From contig NZ_LT891956.1 in assembly GCF_900186465.1 (NCBI RefSeq), positions 66,354 to 130,353 of the forward strand: 64,000 nt of DNA, written 5' to 3'. Of the stretch, positions 55,665-63,587 are shown one piece after another (positions within the stretch are counted from its first letter, which is position 1; the number at the start of each line of letters is the position of its first letter). A program made the position numbers and the translations under genes. Source of the DNA: Centipeda felix. Lineage in GTDB: Bacteria > Bacillota > Negativicutes > Selenomonadales > Selenomonadaceae. The notes beneath the pieces are model-generated. The model was not told where the DNA came from. It saw nothing but the letters and a program-made list of their open reading frames with translations, and searched no databases.

Positions 55665-56053
55665 GGGAATTTCAGAGATTTTACGCGAATGATCTCATAG
55701 TTATTTTCTTTCAGGATATGGGCGCAAACCTCCCTAAGAATTGGGATATTCTGTTCAATCGTATCCCAAACAATTTCAAAATCAAGGCTATGGTCGTAAT
55801 CATGCGCGAACAAGTTCCTCATTTTCTTAATATCTTTCCATGGAATTTCAGGAACTTTCTCAAGAAAATCTGACGAGATTTTTTTTACAACCTCTCCGAT
55901 GGTCTGAATCAGCATAGAGCAAGAACTATGATATGCATAGTTTTCTATGAATTCCTTTTTTGATTTTCCAAAGAGACGAGAAATTTCGATAATCTCATCA
56001 CAATGCTTTACGATAATTTGCAGGATCTGCGCATCCTTCTCGCTGACGATCAT
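55643..56053 (-). CDS. HepT-type toxin (DUF86/HEPN), C-terminus altered by a MITE
   Basis: HEPN-fold protein of the MntA/HepT (type VII) toxin-antitoxin system, a putative RNase. The RX4-6H active site is R79-NLFA-H84 in KKMRNLFAHDY. The coding frame runs through the end of the adjacent MITE, ending KFPRESLIK from element sequence before TGA, so the original stop has been replaced. GGAGGAGATAC precedes the ATG. The start overlaps the mntA gene by 56 bp. Confidence 0.87.
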
Positions 56054-56339
56054 AAAGAAGTATCTCCTCCCTTTCGACGTATTTCTTGAAGATTTTATTC
56101 TCCTCCGGGAGTCTCGTAATCAGATCAATTTCTTTGCCCAGGGCTTCTTCGAGGTCTGCATAAATACCACCGAGCCCAAACAGCCCTATCCCCTTAGGAA
56201 CTTCCATATGAAAGTCCACATCGCTGTCCTCACGTGCCTCGCCGCGTGCATAGGAGCCGAAGAGCCATACCTTTTCAATTTTGTATTTCTCGCAGATGGG
56301 GCGGATTTTATCACGGATTTCATCAATACTGAGAATCAT
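55998..56339 (-). CDS. MntA-type nucleotidyltransferase antitoxin
   Basis: Minimal nucleotidyltransferase that AMPylates its HepT toxin. 113 residues with GSX10DXD motif (Gly28-Ser29, Asp40, Asp42 in GSYARGEAREDSDVDF). The end overlaps hepT. ATG 56339 is used; a GTG three codons earlier follows AGGGGGTGA more weakly. Placed between dciA and hepT, breaking the usual dciA-gyrB adjacency. Confidence 0.87.
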   Translation of the reverse strand: MILSIDEIRDKIRPICEKYKIEKVWLFGSYARGEAREDSDVDFHMEVPKGIGLFGLGGIYADLEEALGKEIDLITRLPEENKIFKKYVEREEILLYDRQREGCADPANYRKAL

Positions 56340-56351
56340 GGGTGTCACCCC

Positions 56352-57260
56352 CTACGATTTCTTCGCCTTGCGTTTTTTCATCTCTTCCCAGAACTCACGT
56401 GTGGTGATGAGCTCGTTGCGCAGTTCCCAGAAGGTGCTCTGTATCTTCTTCGATGTGACCTCTCCGGGCGGCAGGCCGCGGTGCAGCATGGTGAGGAGAC
56501 GCGCATTCTCGCTGTCCTGCGCCGTGTACTCCGTGCGGCCTGCGATGCAGCGGATGAGGTCGGCGCGCTCACTGCCGACCATGAGTGCATCCGCCGCGGG
56601 GATGCGCCGCGTGATGTCCGCGAGCTTTGCCCACGGCTCACGCCGCAGGATGGCACGCACCTCGCGCCGCACTCTGCGCGCCTCGCTGCGGCGACAGTCC
56701 ATACAGACGCCGCGGACGAGCCGCCCACAGACGGGGCACGGGGTGAGTCCGCACGCTTCCTTTAGATGGCGTGCCTTGCGCGTCGTCAGATAGGCGCGCT
56801 CGATGTGCGTGCGCAGGTCGCTGTCCTCAATTCGGGCGGCGAGCGACGCCCCGCGTGCGATCTCGGCGTCCGACAGTCCCGTCTGTGCGAGCACACGCCG
56901 ATAGGCGGCAGGCGTCTCCGCTGCGGCATCGTCCGGCATCTGCAGAGCGGGGCGCATCGTCCGTGCAAAGGCGATCTCCGTCACCATGCGTCCGCCCGCA
57001 TAGTTGTTGACCCGCTGGACGATCTCGGGCGCACTCATGCGCATCTCGTTCTTCCAGACCGCATCGGGCGCATAGAGAAATAGCTTCTTGTCGCGCACCG
57101 CAACGGCACGCACGCGGCGTGCGACCATCTCCCCCATGATGTCCGCCCAGTGGGAGAGGGTCGTGTGCGTGATGTAGTCGCGCTCAAAGGAAGGACCGAG
57201 GCGACGAATCGCGGCGCGCACATCGTCGCCCGCGCCCGCCGTGCCAAGTGTTGTACGCAC
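56352..57260 (-). CDS. DciA-like (DUF721) protein with zinc ribbon and helical extension
   Basis: 302 residues. N-terminal DUF721 region (about 10-95): IRRLGPSFERDYITHTTLSHWADIMGEMVARRVRAVAVRDKKLFLYAPDAVWKNEM in outline, with the WxxIMG and L-x-A/V-x-W-xxE-M hallmarks of DciA, which loads replicative helicase. The remainder has a zinc ribbon CPVCGRLVRGVCMDC and helical basic segments not found in short DciA proteins. Location between recF and gyrB is canonical. Start ATG 57260 has GGAGGAAGAGACG upstream. Confidence 0.82.
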   Translation of the reverse strand: MRTTLGTAGAGDDVRAAIRRLGPSFERDYITHTTLSHWADIMGEMVARRVRAVAVRDKKLFLYAPDAVWKNEMRMSAPEIVQRVNNYAGGRMVTEIAFARTMRPALQMPDDAAAETPAAYRRVLAQTGLSDAEIARGASLAARIEDSDLRTHIERAYLTTRKARHLKEACGLTPCPVCGRLVRGVCMDCRRSEARRVRREVRAILRREPWAKLADITRRIPAADALMVGSERADLIRCIAGRTEYTAQDSENARLLTMLHRGLPPGEVTSKKIQSTFWELRNELITTREFWEEMKKRKAKKS

Positions 57261-57323
57261 GTCTCTTCCTCCTTTGTGTCAATCCCGCATCAATACATCG
57301 GATTGGGTATCCCATACGTCCAT

Positions 57324-57379
57324 GGCGCCCCCTCCACCGCTTGCGCGGTCCCCCTCCCCCGTATCGTACGGGGGAGGCT
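57324..57379. repeat. GC-rich hairpin repeat (family C), best copy
   Basis: GGCGCCCCCTCCACCGCTTG, CGCGGTCCCCCTCCCCC, then GTATCGTACGGGGGAGGC: hairpins CCGCTTGCGCGG and CCCCCGTATCGTACGGGGG. Between recF and dciA. Confidence 0.65.
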
Positions 57380-57456
57380 AAGGCAACATGGATACATTCC
57401 GCTGCATGACATTGACGCATCTTCTCCACACATCAACGGAAAATCTATGCGAATCC

Positions 57457-58575
57457 TTAATTCTCCCGCACTGTCCCCGCCTCCACATACCGATACGTCC
57501 CCATGCGCTCTGCGGGGAAATACGCCGCATCGGTCGCCGTGATAAAGGTCTGGATGTGCTCGTGGCGGATAAAGTCGAGGAGGGCGCGGCGGCGGTCGGC
57601 ATCGAGCTCGCTCATCACATCATCGAGGAGGAGGATCGGCGCCTCGCCGATATTCTCCTGCAGGTAAAAGAGTTCCGCGAGCTTCAGCGCGAGCGCGCCC
57701 GTACGCTGCTGCCCCTGCGAGCCATAGCTCCTGAGGCTCATGCCGCCGACGCGCAGGACGAGATCATCGAGATGCGGGCCGACGCCCGTCGCCGCCCGCG
57801 CAATATCTCGCGCACGCCCCTCGCATAGCATCTTATTATACCATAGATGGAGTGACTCTGTCATGTCGTCTTCGGCAAAGTCCTCCGCCCCCGCGCCTGC
57901 GATCTCATAGGCGAGCGTCAGCTCCTCGCCCGCCGCGAGCACCGCCTGCACGCGCGCGGAGAGCGCACCGAGCTGAGCGACTGCCGCGATACGACGCGTC
58001 ACGATGTAGGCGGCACTCCTTGCGAGCTGCGCATCCCACGGCAAGAGATCGTCCGGCGCGGCGAGACGCTCGCGGATATCCTTCAGCACGGCGTTGCGCT
58101 GCTTTAGGATGCGCGTATAGCGCAGGAGCTCGCCGTAGTAGGCGGGACTCGCCTGCGATAGCTCCGCATCGAGATAGCGACGGCGGAGCGCCGGCGCCCC
58201 CTTGACGAGAAAGAGATCCTCGGGGGAAAAGAGCACCATCGGCAGGAGACCGACGAGGTCGCGCTGGCGCAGACTCTCTCCTGCGTAGGTAATGCGCCGC
58301 CGCGCCCCACGGGCAAAGGTAAAGGAGAGCTCGCCCGGCACATCGTGCCGCCGAAACAAAAGACCGATGTGTGCACCGTCTGCCCCCGCGCGAATGAGCT
58401 CCGCATCGCTCGATGTGCGATGGGAGCGTCCAAAGGCGGCGTAGTAGAGCGCCTCGATGATATTCGTCTTGCCCTGTGCATTCGCGCCGAGAAAGATCTG
58501 CACCCCGGGATCGAACGCGAGGTGCAGCGTCTCATAGCTGCGATAGCTGCGCAGCGTCAGCTCTGTGATCTGCAT
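57457..58575 (-). CDS. recF: DNA replication and repair protein RecF
   Basis: SMC-like ATPase that loads RecA at gaps. 372 residues with Walker A GANAQGKTNIIEALYYAAFG, the helical arm region, the signature SYGSQGQQRTGALALKLAE and Walker B LLLDDVMSELDADRR. Typical position in the dnaA-dnaN-S4-recF operon; it begins 2 bp after the S4 gene ends. Confidence 0.96.
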   Translation of the reverse strand: MQITELTLRSYRSYETLHLAFDPGVQIFLGANAQGKTNIIEALYYAAFGRSHRTSSDAELIRAGADGAHIGLLFRRHDVPGELSFTFARGARRRITYAGESLRQRDLVGLLPMVLFSPEDLFLVKGAPALRRRYLDAELSQASPAYYGELLRYTRILKQRNAVLKDIRERLAAPDDLLPWDAQLARSAAYIVTRRIAAVAQLGALSARVQAVLAAGEELTLAYEIAGAGAEDFAEDDMTESLHLWYNKMLCEGRARDIARAATGVGPHLDDLVLRVGGMSLRSYGSQGQQRTGALALKLAELFYLQENIGEAPILLLDDVMSELDADRRRALLDFIRHEHIQTFITATDAAYFPAERMGTYRYVEAGTVREN

Positions 58576-58577
58576 CG

Positions 58578-58790
58578 TTACACGCGCACGACGCGGTATG
58601 TATTACTGCCATCAATCGTAATGACATCACCCGGGACGAGCTTGCGCCGCCGTGCCGTCTCCGGCACATCGTTGCGCAGGATCATGCCCTCCGCGAGGAG
58701 CGCCTTGACCTCGCCGCCGCTCGCCACGGCCCCCGCCAGTTTCAGAAACTGATCCAGCTGGATCGTATCGGTATGAATCGCGATATCCAT
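58578..58790 (-). CDS. S4-domain RNA-binding protein (YaaA/RlbA-like)
   Basis: 70 residues with the S4 pattern: IQLDQFLKLAGAVASGGEVKALLAEGMILRNDV (in outline), then KLVPGDVITIDG. Binds structured RNA, probably ribosome-related. Conserved place between dnaN and recF. ATG 58790 is used, 4 bp after the dnaN stop, implying coupling. Confidence 0.92.
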   Translation of the reverse strand: MDIAIHTDTIQLDQFLKLAGAVASGGEVKALLAEGMILRNDVPETARRRKLVPGDVITIDGSNTYRVVRV

Positions 58791-58794
58791 CACG

Positions 58795-59937
58795 TCAGTG
58801 CGTCCTCACAGGCGTTACCACATAGATATAGTTCGGATCGGCCTCCTCGCGGATCGTGATCGGCGAGAGGTTGACCCCCTGCTCGTTTGAGCCCTGTAGG
58901 GAGAGGATACACGTATCGCTGTCAAGCGACTTCATCGCATCCATCAGATAGGAGGCGTTGAACGCGATCGTCACATCATCGCCCTCGACCTGCGCCGCGA
59001 TCGTCTCCTCCGCCTCACCGATCTCGGGGCTGTTCGAGGAGATGCACATCATCCCGTCCGCAAAGCGCAGCTTGACGATATTGTACTGATCCGTACGCGC
59101 AATGAGTGAGGCGCGATCGACGGCGGCCGAAAATGCCGCGACATCGAGCGTCACCTTCGTGCGGATATTCGCATCCTGCGGAATGACGCGGCGATAGTCG
59201 GGGAATGCGCCCTCAATGAGCCGCGAGGTCATATAGATGTTGTCGAACGAGACACTGATCTGATTATAGGAGCACGACACATGGACATCAGACGGCACAT
59301 CGCTGTTCATTGTCCGTGTTACTTCCTCTAAAAAGCGTGCGGGGATGATGACGCGGATCTGACCGGCCTCCTCCTCCAGCTGCTCGCTCTTGACCGCGAG
59401 ACGATGAACGTTCGTCGCAGCGAACGTGACCTCGCGTCCCTCGACCTCGAGCTGGCAGCCCGTGAAGATCGGACGCCGGTCGCGCTGCTCCTCCTTGAGA
59501 CAGGCAAAAGCAGATTTCTTGACAAGACGTGCAAGGACACGATCTTTGATGGAAAATTGCAGCGTCCCGTCCATACGTTGAAGTACAGGAAAGTCCGTGG
59601 CCTCCATCGTGCGCAGGGTGAATCGTACCGTACCCGAGCGGATCTCGGCGAGCCCGTCGGAGCTCTCCGTGTTGATCGAGACCTCCTCAGCGGGCAGTTT
59701 GCGTGCGAACTCTGTGAGATACTTTCCGGGGAGAACGGCGGTGCCGGTTCCATGAATTTCGGCGGGAATGGTGACGATAAATCCCAGCTCATAGTTTGTG
59801 GTCTGGAGTTCGAGCTGTCCTTCTCTGGCGTTCATATAGACACCGGAGAGAATCGGGGTCTGCGGCTTGGTCGAGAGCCCTTTGCTGACGATCTGCAGCG
59901 CGGCGATCAGGTCGCTCTTGGGCAGGGTGATGTTCAT
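58795..59937 (-). CDS. dnaN: DNA polymerase III beta subunit (sliding clamp)
   Basis: 380 residues, three clamp domains; N-terminus MNITLPKSDLIAALQIVSKG, TNYELGFIVTIPAEI, FPVLQRMDG, TFAATNVHRLAVKSE, and C-terminal YIYVVTPVRTH. ATG 59937 has AAAGGA upstream; the longer open frame crosses the DnaA-box region and is not used. Lies 326 bp downstream of dnaA. Confidence 0.97.
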   Translation of the reverse strand: MNITLPKSDLIAALQIVSKGLSTKPQTPILSGVYMNAREGQLELQTTNYELGFIVTIPAEIHGTGTAVLPGKYLTEFARKLPAEEVSINTESSDGLAEIRSGTVRFTLRTMEATDFPVLQRMDGTLQFSIKDRVLARLVKKSAFACLKEEQRDRRPIFTGCQLEVEGREVTFAATNVHRLAVKSEQLEEEAGQIRVIIPARFLEEVTRTMNSDVPSDVHVSCSYNQISVSFDNIYMTSRLIEGAFPDYRRVIPQDANIRTKVTLDVAAFSAAVDRASLIARTDQYNIVKLRFADGMMCISSNSPEIGEAEETIAAQVEGDDVTIAFNASYLMDAMKSLDSDTCILSLQGSNEQGVNLSPITIREEADPNYIYVVTPVRTH

Positions 59938-60263
59938 GATGAGTCCTTTCGCTTTCTGTGCGGCGTGTGGTTTTCGATTGCCACGTGATATATATAAATA
60001 TAGTAACGGTAGTAGTAGGCGCTGTGGATATGTGGAAAATGGGAAAATCTCCAGTTTTGACGCGCCTGCGCCTGTGGATAATTGAGGCCGAGTTATGCCT
60101 GACTTATCCACAGGTTACACAGATCGGTAGTGGATGAGTCATTTTTCCACAGTACGTCCACATGTCATGAGACGTCTCCTGCACAGTGTTGTCCACAGGG
60201 GGACGTACGGTTGATGCGGTGAAGGAAGTACGGATCAATTCGGTGCGACGGATCAGCGATTCC
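59938..60263. other. dnaA-dnaN intergenic region with DnaA boxes (oriC-type)
   Basis: Boxes TGTGGATAT 60023, TGTGGATAA 60073, TTATCCACA 60104, TTTTCCACA 60143 and TTGTCCACA 60189 lie on both strands in 175 bp. Also contains the dnaN promoter region and, at 60222-60266, a MITE remnant (AAGGAAGTACGGATCAATTC ... GATCAGCGATTCCTTA) whose end forms the dnaA stop. Confidence 0.8.
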
Positions 60264-60266
60264 TTA
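60222..60266. mobile_element. MITE remnant forming the dnaA stop codon
   Basis: Both ends of the dispersed element with the centre missing. On the minus strand TAAGGAATCGCTGATC begins with the TAA stop of dnaA. Confidence 0.7.
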
Positions 60267-61715
60267 AATCCCGCGGATCTGGATGGAGAGCGACTTGATG
60301 AGTGCATCGGTCGCGGGATCGCTCTCTGTGAGACTCTGGATCTTCTTGTGCGCGTGGATGACCGTCGAGTGGTCGCGGTTAAAGAAGCCGCCGATCGTCG
60401 GCCACGATACCTCCGTCATCTCGTGACAGAGATACATGGCGATCTGGCGCGGATAGGCGATGTCGTTGCTGCGCTTCGTGGAGCGGATGTCCTCGCTCGT
60501 CACTTTGAAATGTGTGCAGACGATGCGCTCGATCATCTCCATCGTGATGCGGCGCCCCTTCTCCCCGCGCAGATAGTTGCCGAGCGCGGCGACGCAGGTC
60601 GTCTCGTTGATCGGCATACGCATCATGGAGGCGTATTTGATGAGGCGCGTGAGGGCACCCTCGAGCTCGCGGATGTTGCTGTCCACGCGGCTCGCGATAT
60701 AGGTCACCACATCGGCGGGGATATCGACGTCCTCGCTCTGTGCCTTTTTCTGGAGGATCGCGACGCGTGTCTCGAACTCCGGCGGCTGGATATCCACGAC
60801 CACGCCGCCCGCGAAGCGCGAGATCAGGCGATCCTCGAGCCCCTTGACATCCTGCGGCTGGCGATCCGAGGTCAGGATGATCTGGCTGCCGTTGTCGCGC
60901 AGCTTGTTGAATGTCTGGAAAAACTCCGTCTGCGTCTGCTCCTGCCCCGTGAAGAACTGGATATCGTCGATCAGCAGCACGTCGATATGGTAGTATTTCT
61001 CGCGGAATGCGTCCATATTCTTCTCACGAATGGAGCGGATAAATTCATTCGTGAAATCCGTGCTCGCAATGTAAAGGACGCGCTTCTCGGGGTGATCCGC
61101 GAGAATCTTGTGGCCGACTGCGTGCATCAGATGGGTCTTGCCGAGCCCCACGCCGCCGTAAATGAAGAGCGGGTTGTGTGAGGGGAGACCAGGCGCATCC
61201 GCAACCGCCTTTGCCATCGAGTACGAGAACTGGTTGGAGCGTCCCATGACGAACGCCTCAAAGGTATACTTCGGGTTGAGCGTCGTCGCGTCGTCCGGTG
61301 CAGGCGTATGCGTCTCGGGCGGCGTGAGCGGGAGACTGCCCTGCGTGGGGTATGTCGCCTGCTCGTCCGCGGCGATATGCCCGGCGGCTGCCTCCTCTGC
61401 CATGGCGGGTTCCACCGGGATTTCCTTCACCGCAGGCGGCTCTTTCTGGGATGCTGCCGCCGGATCAATAATGATCCGGAACGTATAGTCGGCACCGAGC
61501 GCCTTTTGTATGACATCACCGAACAGTGCACCCAGACGTGATTCTACGTATTGCTTCTGGATATCTTCGCCAACGGCAAGCAGCAGTTCCTTATCGTTGA
61601 GTGAAACGGGCACAATGGGCAAAATCCACTTCTTTACTGCGTCTTCGTGAATGATTCCGCTGGTCTTATCCAGCACTTTTTGCCACAGGTCGGCGAGGTT
61701 CTTTTCTTCGGACAT
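60264..61715 (-). CDS. dnaA: Chromosomal replication initiator DnaA
   Basis: 483 residues. Domain I 1-85, a Pro/Thr-rich linker to 150, AAA+ domain with Walker A GGVGLGKTHLMHAVG and Walker B VLLIDDIQFF, and the C-terminal DNA-binding helix with the DnaA signature RDHSTVIHAHKKI (double-stranded DnaA-box recognition). Flanked by DnaA-box clusters on both sides. ATG 61715 has a weak AAGGGA. The final TAA is shared with a MITE remnant. Confidence 0.98.
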   Translation of the reverse strand: MSEEKNLADLWQKVLDKTSGIIHEDAVKKWILPIVPVSLNDKELLLAVGEDIQKQYVESRLGALFGDVIQKALGADYTFRIIIDPAAASQKEPPAVKEIPVEPAMAEEAAAGHIAADEQATYPTQGSLPLTPPETHTPAPDDATTLNPKYTFEAFVMGRSNQFSYSMAKAVADAPGLPSHNPLFIYGGVGLGKTHLMHAVGHKILADHPEKRVLYIASTDFTNEFIRSIREKNMDAFREKYYHIDVLLIDDIQFFTGQEQTQTEFFQTFNKLRDNGSQIILTSDRQPQDVKGLEDRLISRFAGGVVVDIQPPEFETRVAILQKKAQSEDVDIPADVVTYIASRVDSNIRELEGALTRLIKYASMMRMPINETTCVAALGNYLRGEKGRRITMEMIERIVCTHFKVTSEDIRSTKRSNDIAYPRQIAMYLCHEMTEVSWPTIGGFFNRDHSTVIHAHKKIQSLTESDPATDALIKSLSIQIRGI

Positions 61716-61742
61716 ACAATTTTGTCCCTTCGTAAAAATTTG

Positions 61743-61914
61743 TTATCAACAGAGTTATTCACACTTGTGGATAACTCTTCCGATGTGAAACGCTAGGTAA
61801 TCCGTGAAGATCGAAAATTATGCACGATGTTTTCACAGGTTTTCCACAATGAACCAAGAGATATTTTATCAAAAAAAAGCGGACTTATCAACAGGTGCTT
61901 TGGTCTTATCCACC
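61743..61914. other. oriC-type DnaA-box cluster upstream of dnaA
   Basis: Boxes TTATCAACA 61743, TTATTCACA 61755, TGTGGATAA 61766, TTATGCACG 61818, TTTTCCACA 61840, TTATCAACA 61885 and TTATCCACC 61906, with AT-rich stretches (TATTTTATCAAAAAAAA) suitable for unwinding. Together with the 60.0-60.2 kb cluster this forms a bipartite origin around dnaA. Confidence 0.88.
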
Positions 61915-61944
61915 AAAAAAAAGGCGAAATCATGCCCGTGTGCC

Positions 61945-61974
61945 TTGACATACGCGCGTTTTTTCGTCTATAAT
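61945..61974 (+). promoter_or_regulatory. rpmH promoter
   Basis: -35 TTGACA (61945-61950), 18-bp spacer, -10 TATAAT (61969-61974). Confidence 0.85.
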
Positions 61975-62051
61975 GTGACCTGATTCACACGCGAGACTAC
62001 CTGCGCGGCGGTATGTGCCGCGCGTTGCAGCAGAAAAGGAGGTGACGAGAG

Positions 62052-62186
62052 GTGAAGAGAACATTTCAGCCGAACAATCATTGGAGAAAAAAGACGCATG
62101 GATTCCGTGAGCGCATGAAGACGAAAGGCGGCCGCCTCGTACTCAAGAGAAGGCGTCAGCGCGGAAGAAAGAAACTTTCGGCGTAA
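62052..62186 (+). CDS. rpmH: 50S ribosomal protein L34
   Basis: 44 residues with GTG start ([20 protein letters not shown], ending KKLSA), complete L34. The Shine-Dalgarno AAGGAGGTGA is perfect. First gene of rpmH-rnpA-yidD-yidC-jag, transcribed away from oriC. Confidence 0.96.
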   Translation: MKRTFQPNNHWRKKTHGFRERMKTKGGRLVLKRRRQRGRKKLSA

Positions 62187-62239
62187 TATCGCTGGACTTT
62201 GGGCAGGAGGTCACCGCAGGTGGCCTCTTTTTTACGAAT

Positions 62240-62632
62240 ATGGAACAGAAAAGATATACACTGCCGCGCAGCAGGATGATCAAGCGCCGCAGCGACTTTC
62301 AGTGCGTCTATCAAAAGGGGCGCTCGGTCGCGGGGCGGAGCATGATCCTCTATGTCCTGCGCGACCCGCGTGTCGCGGGAAAGGTCGGCTTTGCCGCCGG
62401 GAAAAAACTGGGCTGTGCCGCCGTGCGCAGCCGCACGAAGCGCCTCCTGCGCGAGGCGTACCGCTGTCTGCAGCATGAGCTGCGCGGCGATGTGGGGATC
62501 CTCCTCATCGGGCGCGCGGGACTCGCGGACGGCAAGATGCAGGACGCCGCCGAGGACCTGCGCCGCCTCATCCGCCGTGCGGGGATCTTTGCTGACGGCG
62601 CATCGGAAAAACATCGGAGGGAGCACGGATGA
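62240..62632 (+). CDS. rnpA: Ribonuclease P protein component
   Basis: 130 residues; binds the 5' leader of precursor tRNAs with the catalytic RNA. The RNR motif [13 protein letters not shown] and [15 protein letters not shown] are diagnostic. The stop overlaps yidD by 4 bp. Confidence 0.95.
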   Translation: MEQKRYTLPRSRMIKRRSDFQCVYQKGRSVAGRSMILYVLRDPRVAGKVGFAAGKKLGCAAVRSRTKRLLREAYRCLQHELRGDVGILLIGRAGLADGKMQDAAEDLRRLIRRAGIFADGASEKHRREHG

Positions 62633-62838
62633 AACGCCTGCTGCTCTTCCTCATCCGCTTTTATCGCGCGGCGATTTCGCCGCTCTTTCTGCCGCATTGC
62701 CGCTACTACCCGACCTGCTCAGCGTATGCCTTGGAGGCGGTCACGCGCTACGGCGCATGGCGCGGCGGGTGGATGGCACTGCGGCGCATCCTGCGCTGTC
62801 ACCCCTTTCATCGGGGCGGCTATGACCCCGTACCGTAA
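62629..62838 (+). CDS. yidD: Membrane protein insertion efficiency factor YidD
   Basis: 69 residues: [30 protein letters not shown] with the conserved [11 protein letters not shown] motif and [14 protein letters not shown] end. Helps YidC-dependent insertion. Overlaps rnpA, precedes yidC by 75 bp. Confidence 0.95.
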   Translation: MKRLLLFLIRFYRAAISPLFLPHCRYYPTCSAYALEAVTRYGAWRGGWMALRRILRCHPFHRGGYDPVP

Positions 62839-62912
62839 CGAAACGATTCCGAACATCCGAAATACAGACGACTTCGACTACCAAACGTCCCAAATCGTAG
62901 GAGGAACTATCC

Positions 62913-63587
62913 TTGATCGAATTTTTCAGCAATCTGTTTGCGCCCATCATCCATATATTGCAGACGATCCTCGGCGCATTCTACTCCGTTACCAGTGCCG
63001 CCGGCCTTGAGAGCTACGGCTTTCCCATCATCCTGCTCACCATCCTCATCAAGCTCGTGACCTACCCGCTCACCGTCAAGCAGGTCAAATCCATGAAGGC
63101 GATGCAGGACATCCAGCCGAAGATGAAGAAAATCCAAGAAAAATACAAGCACGACCCGCAGATGCTCCAGCAGAAGACGGGCGAGCTCTTCCGCGAGGCG
63201 GGCGTCAACCCGCTCGCCGGCTGTCTGCCGCTCCTCGTACAGATGCCGATCCTCATGGGCATGTACTACGCGCTCTTTAACTTTACCTTCCCGAGCGCGG
63301 AGGCGGCGTCGTTCTTCTGGCTGCCGAGCATGAGCGAGCCGGATCCCTACTACATCCTCCCCGTCCTCTCGGCGGCGACGACCTTCCTCCAGCAGAAAAT
63401 GACCTCCAGTGAGATGACGGGTCAGATGAAGATCATGATGACCGTCATGCCGCTCTTCATCGGCTGGATCAGCCTCACCTTCCCATCGGGACTCGTCCTC
63501 TACTGGGTCACGATGAACGTAGTCCAGATCGCCCAGCAGTGGTGGATGTACCGCGGTGAGGACAAGACGGCAAAGGGGGCGGCGTAA
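62913..63587 (+). CDS. yidC: Membrane insertase YidC (short Firmicutes form)
   Basis: 224 residues, five-helix YidC/Oxa1 core with KLVTYPLTVKQVKSMKAMQD, IQPKMKKIQEKYKHDPQMLQ, GVNPLAGCLPLLVQMPIL and the C-terminal helix. TTG start at 62913 with GTAGGAGGAAC. It lacks the large periplasmic domain of proteobacterial YidC and an obvious lipobox. Its stop overlaps the jag start (TAATG). Confidence 0.95.
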   Translation: MIEFFSNLFAPIIHILQTILGAFYSVTSAAGLESYGFPIILLTILIKLVTYPLTVKQVKSMKAMQDIQPKMKKIQEKYKHDPQMLQQKTGELFREAGVNPLAGCLPLLVQMPILMGMYYALFNFTFPSAEAASFFWLPSMSEPDPYYILPVLSAATTFLQQKMTSSEMTGQMKIMMTVMPLFIGWISLTFPSGLVLYWVTMNVVQIAQQWWMYRGEDKTAKGAA

